Below, piece by piece: positions 42,979-49,409 of a stretch of DNA of 49,409 nucleotides. Position 1 is the first letter of the stretch, and the number at the start of each line of letters is the position of its first letter. The notes beneath the pieces were generated by a model, which was not told where the DNA came from, made no database searches, and was given only the letters and a program-made list of their open reading frames with translations. The stretch covers positions 1-49,409 of the forward strand of contig JASEGJ010000007.1 of NCBI GenBank assembly GCA_030018135.1, written 5' to 3'. The position numbers and the translations under genes were made by a program. The DNA is from Candidatus Hodarchaeaceae archaeon. GTDB taxonomy: Archaea > Hadarchaeota > Hadarchaeia > Hadarchaeales > Hadarchaeaceae.

Positions 42979-44184
42979 ATGGTGCTGTTTAAATGGCTCT
43001 TTGCCCATCGGAAGGGTTTCTTGCCAATGTTTTTTTTGATACTCAATTCGGTAACGTGGTTTTACCTAATGGTATTCATGATAGAGTTCATGATGCCGGA
43101 TGTGAATCCTTTTGCGTCCTCGCTTCGCTGGCTGTTCTATATGACCACGGCGGTATCCATGTTGATCGGGCCCGTCGTCGTCGGAAGGGTCAGTAAAGCA
43201 CGGTTCCTCTCCTTTTGGATCCTCTTAGGCGTTATTTTTTCGTTATTTCCTATGATTTTGCTTACATCTAGCGAATACGAAGTCGCGGCGCTGCTGATCC
43301 TCTGGGGTTTTGCATTCGGGATCGGCTTCCCCTCCTGCCTCGCCCTAATACCCACTCTCACGAGTGTTGAGGAAAGGGGGCGAGCGGGAGGTGCGGTATT
43401 TTTTGCAACTTATGCCATCTCACCATTATTGATAATTGCTATCAAGCAACTTGATGTTTTTTCAGGTTCTTTCGTGCTTGCAGCATGGAGAAGTCTCTGC
43501 ATTGGAGCGTTTTTGTTTAGTTTTAATGTGGATGTCGCATCACTTAGACCCGTTTCTTATTGTTCTATCCTCCGCCGTAGTATGTTCCTCCTTTATTTTC
43601 TCCCTTGGTTAGCTTTCTGTTTGATAAATTATTTTGAAAGACAGGTTTTGGAACAGTTTTTTGGTAAATCCATGATAGCTTTGATGGTTACCGTTGAGCT
43701 CGTAGTTGGGAGTCTTTTTTGTCTTATAGGCGGATGGCTTATGGATTTGAAAGGAAGAAAGTGGGTAATCATCATGGGACTTGTGGCATTGGGGTTAGGG
43801 TATGCCTTGCTCGGCCTTTTTCCGCTTATTTCTGCCGTCCAAGCATTCTATATGATTATGGATGGTATCGCTTTCGGCATCTTTACGGTGGCGTTTATAT
43901 TTGTCGTATGGGGAGACATTTCAAACGGTGAACGTGGAGAGAAATTTTACGGAATAGGAGGTCTCCCTGTTCTATTAGCTCCGACGTTGTCCCTGTTCGC
44001 CGCCGCTTGGCTTAGAACGCTAGACGCGAGCAACGCCTTCTCGCTCGCCAGCTTCTTCCTCTTCCTGGCGGTCATCCCGATCTTCTTCGCCCCCGAGCTG
44101 CTTCCGGAGTGCGTGCTAAAGGAGAGGGAGCTCAGGAGGTACGTCGAGGAGGTCAAGAAGGTCGCTGGTCGGGGCGGGGCTTGA
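42979..44184 (+). CDS. Major facilitator superfamily-like transporter
   Basis: A polytopic membrane protein (401 aa) with about 12 hydrophobic helices. It shows the MFS-type loop after helices 2 and 8 (GRVSKARFLSF and DLKGRKWVI). Its substrate is unknown. ATG 42979 follows GGGGTGGC after about 10 nt. The first kilobase is AT-rich, while the last 200 nt return to the high GC of the neighbours, suggesting a mosaic gene or recent transfer. Its last 32 nt are antisense to the end of the ParA gene. Confidence 0.8.
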   Translation: MVLFKWLFAHRKGFLPMFFLILNSVTWFYLMVFMIEFMMPDVNPFASSLRWLFYMTTAVSMLIGPVVVGRVSKARFLSFWILLGVIFSLFPMILLTSSEYEVAALLILWGFAFGIGFPSCLALIPTLTSVEERGRAGGAVFFATYAISPLLIIAIKQLDVFSGSFVLAAWRSLCIGAFLFSFNVDVASLRPVSYCSILRRSMFLLYFLPWLAFCLINYFERQVLEQFFGKSMIALMVTVELVVGSLFCLIGGWLMDLKGRKWVIIMGLVALGLGYALLGLFPLISAVQAFYMIMDGIAFGIFTVAFIFVVWGDISNGERGEKFYGIGGLPVLLAPTLSLFAAAWLRTLDASNAFSLASFFLFLAVIPIFFAPELLPECVLKERELRRYVEEVKKVAGRGGA

Positions 44185-44971
44185 GCGCGTCCTTGGCCTT
44201 CTCCACTTGCTTGACGACCTCAACCAAGCTCTTCGAAAACGGGTGGTCCGGCTTCTCCAGCGCAATGATCGTCGACCTCTCCAGCCCGAGGACGTCGCAA
44301 TAGCAGGGCAGAAGGTCGATCACCGGCAGTTTGAAGGCCTTTTTGAATTGATTCGCCAGCTTCTTCCTCATCTCCTCGTTTATCGTCAACTGCGCGGGTA
44401 TCTTGTTCATCAAGACCATGGCCCGCTTCTCGAGCAGGCCGTAGAGCTCGCCCACCATGCCCTGGGCGCCCGCGACGTCGGACGAGTCCCAAGTCGAGAC
44501 CACCAGCACCACGTCCGCCGCGGCGATCGCGTTTATGCTCGCGTAGCTAAGGCCCGGGCCGGTGTCGAGGATCACGTAGTCCATTGCCAACTTCTTGAGC
44601 AGGATGTCCCTCAGCGAGAGCAGGCGGTGCAGCGCCCGCATCTCCCACTTGCCGTTCTTCGTCACGATCTCCCTTATCGCTTGCATCGACGGATTTGCCA
44701 GGGCCACGAGCAGCCTCCCCTCGGTGCCCTTTTCCTTCGAGAAATCCTTCAATATGTCGATCGGCTCGCACCTGCCCTCCAAAAAGTCGTTCATCCAGTA
44801 CTTTCCGTCCGCCGCGAAGGTGGCGTCGAGGCTGGGCGCGCGCAGGTCCAGATCTAGCAGGCAGACGTTCTTGCCTTGGCTCGCGAATATCGCCGCCAAG
44901 TTGGTGGAGATCAGGCTCTTTCCCGTACCTCCCTTGTAGCTGTGCACCGCTATGACCATGCCCGGGTTCAA
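44153..44971 (-). CDS. ParA/MinD-family ATPase
   Basis: A deviant-Walker P-loop ATPase (272 aa) with YKGGTGKS (residues 12-19), LLDLDLRAPSLD and DYVILDTGPGLS motifs. Such proteins position DNA or protein cargo by ATP-driven surface binding. The start is TTG 44971, with GGGGGAGG about 6 nt upstream and a 4-nt overlap with the winged-helix gene before it. The pair may be a DNA partition module like SegAB, but the partner differs. No flagellar or Fe-S assembly genes are nearby. Confidence 0.85.
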   Translation of the reverse strand: MNPGMVIAVHSYKGGTGKSLISTNLAAIFASQGKNVCLLDLDLRAPSLDATFAADGKYWMNDFLEGRCEPIDILKDFSKEKGTEGRLLVALANPSMQAIREIVTKNGKWEMRALHRLLSLRDILLKKLAMDYVILDTGPGLSYASINAIAAADVVLVVSTWDSSDVAGAQGMVGELYGLLEKRAMVLMNKIPAQLTINEEMRKKLANQFKKAFKLPVIDLLPCYCDVLGLERSTIIALEKPDHPFSKSLVEVVKQVEKAKDALKPRPDQRPS

Positions 44972-45399
44972 GCTAATCCTCCCCCTTTGGGCTCTGGTCG
45001 TTGTTCGACCCCCATCGAGTCGCCCTCCGCCACGAAATACACCCGCTTGCCCTCTCTTTGTCTCTTCAGGTAACCCATCCTCGCCAGCTGGTTCAGGTAC
45101 GCGCTCTCGATCGCCCTGGCCCTGCCGGTCTCCTTCGCCACGTCGTCGGCCATCGCCTTCCCCAATTTCACTATCGCGATGGCGCTCTTCCTCAGGTGGT
45201 CCGGAAGGGAGAGGAGGGTCATGATGTCGAGGACCTCGCCCACCCTCGTCAGTTCCTCGGCCTTTTTGAGCAGGGGCCTTTTACCGACATCGCTGATCAA
45301 AACATCTATCTTCCTCTCTATTCGGCTCATCCACTCCCTGAGCTCATCCCGTTTGAACGGCTTTGCTTCCTCTGAACCGCGGATTTTCCGCATTTTCAT
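44968..45399 (-). CDS. Winged-helix partner of the ParA ATPase
   Basis: A 143-residue protein with a basic head, an amphipathic coiled region (about residues 15-45), and a C-terminal winged helix (about 80-130) whose wing reads KRQREGKRVYFVAEG. I do not recognise a named family. It lies directly before the ParA gene with a 4-nt overlap, which suggests a DNA-binding adaptor for the ATPase. A TATA box lies just upstream of its ATG. Confidence 0.72.
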   Translation of the reverse strand: MKMRKIRGSEEAKPFKRDELREWMSRIERKIDVLISDVGKRPLLKKAEELTRVGEVLDIMTLLSLPDHLRKSAIAIVKLGKAMADDVAKETGRARAIESAYLNQLARMGYLKRQREGKRVYFVAEGDSMGVEQRPEPKGGGLA

Positions 45400-45425
45400 T
45401 CCTGTTTAACACCCCTACACCTGCG

Positions 45426-45435
45426 TTTAAAGCGG
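45426..45435 (-). promoter_or_regulatory. TATA box for the winged-helix/ParA pair
   Basis: GCTTTAAACG on the minus strand is centred about 31 nt before the ATG at 45399. Confidence 0.45.
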
Positions 45436-45475
45436 TTGTGAAGCTATCCTCTAGATTTATCCTCCACCTCGAAAA

Positions 45476-45536
45476 TGGCCGCTCGTCCGGGGACTCGAAC
45501 CCGGGTTTGTGGGCGTTTCACTGAGACTCCTGAGTT
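45476..45536 (-). other. tRNA 3'-end-like remnant
   Basis: The minus strand reads CTCAGGA-GTCTC, like an anticodon loop and 3' stem for tRNA-Leu(CAG). It continues with a variable-arm-like stretch, a T-arm CCGGG-TTCGAGT-CCCCGG (one base longer than normal), and ends ACGAGCGGCCA. I can find no 5' half upstream within reach. It could be an attachment-site remnant, a decayed tRNA, or the 3' part of an intron-bearing or split tRNA. Confidence 0.4.
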
Positions 45537-45551
45537 GTTTTTTGCGATATC

Positions 45552-45576
45552 CCCCAAAGAGGGGCTTTCGGGCCCC
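45552..45576. other. Two mutually exclusive GC hairpins after the HEPN gene
   Basis: CCCC-AAAGA-GGGG (45552-45564) and GGGGC-TTTCGG-GCCCC (45561-45576) share the GGGG arm, so only one can form at a time. They lie just past the stop of the HEPN gene and before the tRNA-like segment on the minus strand. A role in termination or RNA processing is possible. Confidence 0.35.
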
Positions 45577-45579
45577 AAC

Positions 45580-46035
45580 TCAAATCTCGCCCCTTTCTTT
45601 CCCGCCCCGAGCTTGCCCCTTAAGGCCCCGAACCAAAAATTTCTTACAATCCGAGTGAACCTTTCTCGCAGAGCGCAGGGCCTCCGGGGCGTAGTCTTTG
45701 AAGTACTCGGCCGTGATGCCCTGCTCAAACCCGTAGCCAGCGAGCCCCCGTTGCTCCGCAAGCTTTGCCACGACATCCGAGATCTCGGGGATCTCCTTCC
45801 TGAACCACGGCGGGATACCCTCCCGATCGGCCAACTGCAGAAAAACATCACTCACATCGTGCTCCTTCGGGAAATCTATGCCGACGGAGAGCAGCACCGC
45901 CTTGGCCGATTGTTCGACCGCCATCTGGGCGCTATAGACCACATCGTCCCACCGCGCGTCCTCGAGCGCCCTCTCGGCACCCTGAAGCCACCTACCCGCC
46001 CGATCCAGTACCTGCCGCGCTATCGCCGAATTCAT
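45580..46035 (-). CDS. HEPN-domain protein
   Basis: A 151-residue all-helical HEPN protein. The N-terminal half has the pattern ARWDDVVYSAQMAVEQSAKAVL, typical of the family, and KEHDVSDV. HEPN proteins paired with a minimal nucleotidyltransferase act as RNase toxins or as regulatory partners. ATG 46035 has GGGGGAGGT 6 nt upstream and overlaps the nucleotidyltransferase stop by 4 nt. The usual Arg-x4-6-His active site is not obvious, so toxicity is uncertain. Confidence 0.82.
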   Translation of the reverse strand: MNSAIARQVLDRAGRWLQGAERALEDARWDDVVYSAQMAVEQSAKAVLLSVGIDFPKEHDVSDVFLQLADREGIPPWFRKEIPEISDVVAKLAEQRGLAGYGFEQGITAEYFKDYAPEALRSARKVHSDCKKFLVRGLKGQARGGKERGEI

Positions 46036-46784
46036 TTGAGAACCTCCCCCGCAACGCTTGGGACCCGAACCCAATAAAACTCGCCGCTTGGGGTGGTCAC
46101 CCGCCTCGTCCCCTCCTCGATGAGCTTCTTCCTGACGCCTTCGAGAACTCCGGTGAGAAACCCATCCCTTTCAAAGAGGATTATCCCGTCCAGGCAGGCG
46201 TCCAAGTACATCCGATGGAAACGCAGGGCTTCGTCCTTGTCGAGGGGGTAATGCTGGATGATCGGCACGAAGCCCGCCCGCACCGCTCGTGAGAATTCCC
46301 CCGTATTCCGGAGTTCGTCCCTGAGCTTCAACAGCTCCTCGCTTCGCTCCCAAGTTGGTTTTTTCCACCCCTCCACCACGATGAGCAGGTCGATATCGCT
46401 GTCAGGGGTCCAATCTCCTCGAGCCACGGAACCGAAGACCAGGACGCCGAGGAGCCCATCCTTAAAGTGGCCCAACAAAATCTTACAATAACGCTCGAGG
46501 ACGTCCGCAAATGCGCGATGGGGGATGCGGTCGACGTTCGTGATCTCGGCCCCCGGCACCTCGATCAGCTCAAACCAGCTTTTGGCGAGTCCCGCGGCCC
46601 GCCTCCCCTTTTCGGAGAGGGAGTAGATCTTGTCCCTGGATTCCACCATGCCGAGCGAGCTGAGTTCCCTCAACTTCTTGCTCAGGGTGCGTGGGTTCTT
46701 GAGGGATTCCATGAGTTCGCCGAACCTGGCTGCCCCCTTGTGCTCGAGCTCGAGGAGGAGAACGCTAGCATACCTATCGATCAT
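46032..46784 (-). CDS. Winged-helix/minimal nucleotidyltransferase fusion
   Basis: A 250-aa protein. Residues about 1-65 form a winged helix (LSKKLRELSSLGMVESR), and residues 105-170 form a nucleotidyltransferase core with GSVARG (118-123) and catalytic Asp 130 and 132 (SDIDLL). The pairing with the HEPN gene makes a MNT/HEPN toxin-antitoxin-like module. The added winged helix probably gives autoregulation: the promoter contains two nearly identical 12-bp elements 21 bp apart. The start is ATG 46784. Confidence 0.85.
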   Translation of the reverse strand: MIDRYASVLLLELEHKGAARFGELMESLKNPRTLSKKLRELSSLGMVESRDKIYSLSEKGRRAAGLAKSWFELIEVPGAEITNVDRIPHRAFADVLERYCKILLGHFKDGLLGVLVFGSVARGDWTPDSDIDLLIVVEGWKKPTWERSEELLKLRDELRNTGEFSRAVRAGFVPIIQHYPLDKDEALRFHRMYLDACLDGIILFERDGFLTGVLEGVRKKLIEEGTRRVTTPSGEFYWVRVPSVAGEVLK

Positions 46785-46789
46785 TTCTA

Positions 46790-46822
46790 TACCTAAATAT
46801 AGTTATATTTTACCTAAGTATA
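46790..46822. promoter_or_regulatory. Paired direct repeats overlapping the MNT/HEPN promoter
   Basis: TACCTAAATATA (46790-46801) and TACCTAAGTATA (46811-46822) match at 11 of 12 bases and are spaced by 21 bp, two helical turns. The second overlaps an AT-rich TATA-like stretch, read on the minus strand about 25-40 nt before the ATG at 46784. This looks like an operator for the winged-helix fusion protein. Confidence 0.5.
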
Positions 46823-46976
46823 AATATTTTTTTCAGGCCCGATCTCGCCCAACTACATAAGTGGGCGGAAGACCGACGAGGGGTACCTATCCTCCTTAAT
46901 TGAAACATGATCGGGCACGGGAAGTTGGTGAAATTCGACGGGCAACAGAAGATTAACAGCAAACGGTTTACATTTC

Positions 46977-47405
46977 ATGTGGGCTACGATGTCGCTGGAA
47001 GAAAAAATAAAGGAACTCCTCGGACGAGAGAGGCACATCGAACTAGCGTACCTTTTCGGCTCGGCGGCACGGGGGAAAATTAGCAAGCTGAGCGATGTCG
47101 ACGTAGCTGTTTACCTCGATGAGTCCCTCTCGAGCGATGAAAGGTTCAAACTGCAACTCAGACTGATGGGCGAGCTGGCCTCATTGCTCAGGACCGGTAA
47201 AATAGACCTCGTTGTGATGAACGATGCTCCTCCCGTCTTGAACTATGAGATAATCAGGTTCGAGCCCATCTACGTTAGGGATACATCAAAAAAGGTTAGG
47301 GTCGAACATAGCATAATGTCAAGGTACTTGGACAGGAGGTACTATGAGAAACGGATGCTCGAGACATTCTTAAGGAGGGTTTCCGAGAAGGGGTTGGATT
47401 GGTGA
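46977..47405 (+). CDS. Minimal nucleotidyltransferase antitoxin (MntA-like)
   Basis: A 142-aa nucleotidyltransferase with LFGSAARG (residues 27-33) and SDVDVAV (Asp 40, 42). MntA-type proteins silence HepT toxins by AMPylation of a Tyr. The start may be ATG 46977 or ATG 46989 (MSLEEK), neither with a clear ribosome site. The HepT-like gene follows after 4 nt. It is separate from the first module, which faces the other way. Confidence 0.85.
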   Translation: MWATMSLEEKIKELLGRERHIELAYLFGSAARGKISKLSDVDVAVYLDESLSSDERFKLQLRLMGELASLLRTGKIDLVVMNDAPPVLNYEIIRFEPIYVRDTSKKVRVEHSIMSRYLDRRYYEKRMLETFLRRVSEKGLDW

Positions 47406-47441
47406 TTCGATGGAAGCAAAGGAGAGCATAGCTAGAAAACT

Positions 47442-47831
47442 ATGATGATGAAAAGGTGCACAGATTTCCTCCGAGCCAACCAGCACGTGAGCTCGGAAGA
47501 ACTCGAGAAAAACTACGCGCTGAGGAGCGCCATCGAGCGAAACTTTCAAGTTGCGATAGAGGCTGCCCTTGACACAGCGGAGGTGATCATCTCGGAGGAG
47601 GGTTTCGAGAAGCCCGAGGATTATCGGGGGGCAATTTTGGAGCTCGGGCGGGGAGGGATTCTCCCGCCGGAATTTGCGGAAAGGTTTGCACCAGCGGCCG
47701 GCTTTAGAAACATATTGGTTCACGGTTATGCGGAAGTCGACATAAAGAAATTGCACGAGCTTTTGCTGGAAGGGCCGAAGGATTTCGATGAGTTCGCGAG
47801 ACACGTAGCAAAGCATCTCGAAAAGGGGTAG
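47442..47831 (+). CDS. HepT-like HEPN toxin, apparent N-terminal frameshift
   Basis: A HEPN protein with ERNFQVAIEAALD and RNILVHGY, which contains the Arg-x4-His RNase motif. It reads from ATG 47442, but the natural start is likely ATG 47410, 4 nt after the MntA stop. That frame gives MEAKESIARKL and then stops at 47443-47445. Restoring one base near 47440 joins the two into a normal HepT head (ARKL, then KRCTDFL). Either the gene has a real frameshift, or a base is missing in the assembly, or translation starts at 47442. Confidence 0.8.
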   Translation: MMMKRCTDFLRANQHVSSEELEKNYALRSAIERNFQVAIEAALDTAEVIISEEGFEKPEDYRGAILELGRGGILPPEFAERFAPAAGFRNILVHGYAEVDIKKLHELLLEGPKDFDEFARHVAKHLEKG

Positions 47832-47848
47832 CCAGCTAATGGGGCGGG

Positions 47849-48847
47849 TCAGGCTGGCCCGAGCTTGTAATACGGGCTGACCCTGTAAATGATGGCGAAG
47901 GCTATTAGCAATCCGCATATGATCATGGCCGCCCATGCGGCTGCGAGCAGGTTGTCGGCCTCCGCGCCGGGTGCCGCGACGAGCACTAAATCCCCGCTCA
48001 AATCGGCCAGCGGGCCCCGATGGGTCAACACCGTCAGCCAGGCGTTATCGCCGAACAACTCGGCAACCTCATGGCCGATCCGCTGGAGCTCGTCGATGCT
48101 CACGCTCAGCTCGAGGGCGACGTTTTCCTGACCCACCTCGAAGGACTCGATGTCGAAGCCAGCCGCCCGCACGGATCGCGCATCCAGCCTGTCCCGCGTC
48201 AGGCAGAATAGGGTTATCTCGGTGGTGCCGGAGGCCAGCGAGGAGATCTCCAGCGGGTAGTAGAGGAAGTCGCTCTCGAACGAGTAGAGGAGGGGCTCGA
48301 CGCTTTTCCTGCCCTCGTCCAAGTCGATGAGGTCGAAGACCCAATAATTCACGCCCCTTCGGATGTACCTCGCCGCCAGGTTTTCTAGCCCGCCGAAGGC
48401 GATGCCCTGCGCGAGGCCCCTGTCCGTCAAGAAGTTCTCGGCCCAATCGATGAGCTCCAGAGCGTCGTTGGCTCTAACCGCGGTGATATCGTGGGCACCG
48501 ATCCGCTGGTGGAATACCACCTCGATCGGCGCCTCGCCAAGCACCCCCCTCTTGGCAAACGCGTCTCCGGCGTATTTGTTGACCAAATTTTGGATTTCGA
48601 CGAAGGAGTTGAAGTCGCCCGCCTCCACCTCGGGCAGGGATGGGAACGGCATGATTTCTAGGGCCCAGGTGTTCTCGCTCGCGTAAACGTCTGTGGAGAG
48701 GATCATTACCTCTCGCTCGCCGTTCCACGCGATGATCGCCTTTTGACCGGGCTCCCAAACCGAGACCGGCCCGGGCGCCACCATACCTCGGTCTGCTGCA
48801 ACGGTCGACGCCGCCGCGGAGAGGAGCATCGGGACGACTAGGATCAA
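47849..48847 (-). CDS. DUF2330 surface protein
   Basis: A 332-aa exported protein. A signal peptide (about residues 1-19) precedes ADRGMVAPGPV and EPGQKAIIAWNG, which I recognise as the DUF2330 family. A long soluble domain follows and then a C-terminal membrane helix (about 300-320), so most of it faces outward. The function of DUF2330 is unknown. The TTG start has only a weak ribosome site. It lies downstream of the PadR-like gene and probably belongs to the same unit. Confidence 0.8.
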   Translation of the reverse strand: MILVVPMLLSAAASTVAADRGMVAPGPVSVWEPGQKAIIAWNGEREVMILSTDVYASENTWALEIMPFPSLPEVEAGDFNSFVEIQNLVNKYAGDAFAKRGVLGEAPIEVVFHQRIGAHDITAVRANDALELIDWAENFLTDRGLAQGIAFGGLENLAARYIRRGVNYWVFDLIDLDEGRKSVEPLLYSFESDFLYYPLEISSLASGTTEITLFCLTRDRLDARSVRAAGFDIESFEVGQENVALELSVSIDELQRIGHEVAELFGDNAWLTVLTHRGPLADLSGDLVLVAAPGAEADNLLAAAWAAMIICGLLIAFAIIYRVSPYYKLGPA

Positions 48848-48892
48848 AATGTACGGGGGCTTACCCGTGGTCGCACCCTTTCTGTTTTAGAG

Positions 48893-49303
48893 CTAGCTCG
48901 GCTTAAATTTTATTTCATCTTTGAAACCACCCCCAAAGGCAAAAATCCCGGTCGGTGCGTTTTGAGTTTTTGGGCAGCTTTCGGATAAAGGGACCCGCAA
49001 GAGCGGGATGGTAGCTCTCCCTATCGACTCGAGCAGGTATTTTTGAACCGAGACGAAATTGTTTATCTTGCCCCCCTCACCCGCCCGCCCTCCTCGGCCA
49101 GCGCATAAACCTCCTGCGCGGGAATCGAACTTCATCGCCACAAGCAGCCCCTTGCCCTCGAGCGAGTAAAGCAGCGGGTAGACCGCGCCCTGGCTGAGGA
49201 AGGTGCGGTATCGCTGGTAGATTGACCTGATCACATTGTGGCCGGTTAAAAGGTTGTGGTAAGGCGCAAATGAAAAAAAAAAATTTTGATACACATGTAT
49301 CAA
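48893..49303 (-). pseudogene. PadR-like winged-helix regulator with frameshifts
   Basis: The long frame contains NVIRSIYQRYRTFLSQGAVYPLL and LYSLEGKGLLV, typical of PadR regulators. The next expected segment (VYALAEEGG) occurs only in another frame. A third change back, in the C6/G6 run at 49071-49076, restores a plausible tail (KINNFVSVQKYLLESIG). So two single-base shifts, near 49114-49122 and 49071-49080, interrupt the gene. The start is unclear; TTG 49303 follows a TATA-like element by about 30 nt and abuts an inverted repeat. Confidence 0.6.
49287..49302. promoter_or_regulatory. Inverted repeat at the PadR-like gene start
   Basis: TGATACA-CA-TGTATCA is a 7-bp inverted repeat with a 2-bp spacer. 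It lies just downstream of the expected transcription start of the PadR-like gene, so it is a likely autoregulatory operator. Confidence 0.45.
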
Positions 49304-49330
49304 AAAAGCATGTTGCCGAAGGTGAAAGAA

Positions 49331-49341
49331 AAGTTTTAAAA
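49331..49341 (-). promoter_or_regulatory. TATA-like element for the PadR-like gene
   Basis: TTTAAAACTT on the minus strand lies about 30 nt before TTG 49303 and about 25 nt before the inverted repeat. Confidence 0.4.
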
Positions 49342-49409
49342 ATCCCCCGGGGGTGGGTTTTCCTCAGGATTATTGATTTAAACAACCAAGTCCCATGGAT
49401 TTTGGAGGC

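Noticed and set aside
45476-45580. Complete tRNA gene
   Set aside because: Only a 3' half is recognisable; no acceptor partner or D-arm could be placed with confidence.
49077-49385. Alternative minus-strand frame beginning MFKSIIL
   Set aside because: It is a shifted reading of the PadR-like gene and its promoter; its sequence has no PadR motifs.
1-49409. CRISPR array or insertion sequence
   Set aside because: No regularly spaced repeats, transposase motifs or flanking terminal inverted repeats were noticed.

Overview
The window is archaeal. It carries an RFC large subunit, Mre11-Rad50, a zinc-finger type IA topoisomerase, an Lhr-type helicase, two MoeA paralogues and a cluster of class III (archaeal pilin-like) signal segments. 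Promoters look like archaeal TATA boxes 25-35 nt before starts, many genes start with GTG or TTG behind good Shine-Dalgarno sites, and genes overlap by 1-4 nt. The gene set fits a deep-branching euryarchaeal-type lineage such as Hadarchaeota, but this placement is a guess from gene content only.

Region 1 (1-6.5 kb) is a catabolic locus. Two SsnA-type amidohydrolases, two PreA-like flavoprotein/ferredoxin subunits and one PreT/GltD-like NAD(P)H subunit lie in two converging units. It resembles a split form of the bacterial YgfK-SsnA purine-catabolic module. Region 2 (6.7-8.8 kb) has a membrane coiled-coil protein, an HD phosphohydrolase and a MoaD-like protein. Region 3 (8.9-21.6 kb) is DNA maintenance: lhr, divergent topA-mre11-rad50, then rfcL, with a four-gene pilin-like cassette placed between rad50 and rfcL.

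Region 4 (20.5-30.3 kb) is molybdenum/tungsten cofactor synthesis. One operon runs moeA-mobB-moaA-creatininase-truA-M29 peptidase, and a second runs moaC-moaB-moeA. Between them are short plus-strand genes with N-terminal membrane anchors, including a frameshifted nucleosidase, and possible traces of a decayed oxidoreductase gene. A VapBC pair follows (30.6-31.3 kb).

Region 5 (31.5-40.5 kb) is a histidine biosynthesis operon on the minus strand: DUF1152-PHP phosphatase-hisC-G-A-B-F-D-H-I. It has a divergent Lrp/AsnC regulator at its head. hisE is absent, and the PHP protein is the best candidate histidinol-phosphate phosphatase.

Region 6 (40.5-49.4 kb) is looser and looks accessory. It holds a zinc-ribbon methyltransferase, an isoprenyl synthase-like protein with an altered second aspartate motif, an AT-rich transporter, a winged-helix/ParA pair, a tRNA-3'-end-like remnant, two nucleotidyltransferase-HEPN modules in head-to-head orientation, and a PadR-like regulator upstream of a DUF2330 surface protein. 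Three genes in the window show single-base frameshifts (nucleosidase, HepT, PadR), which may be real decay or assembly error.
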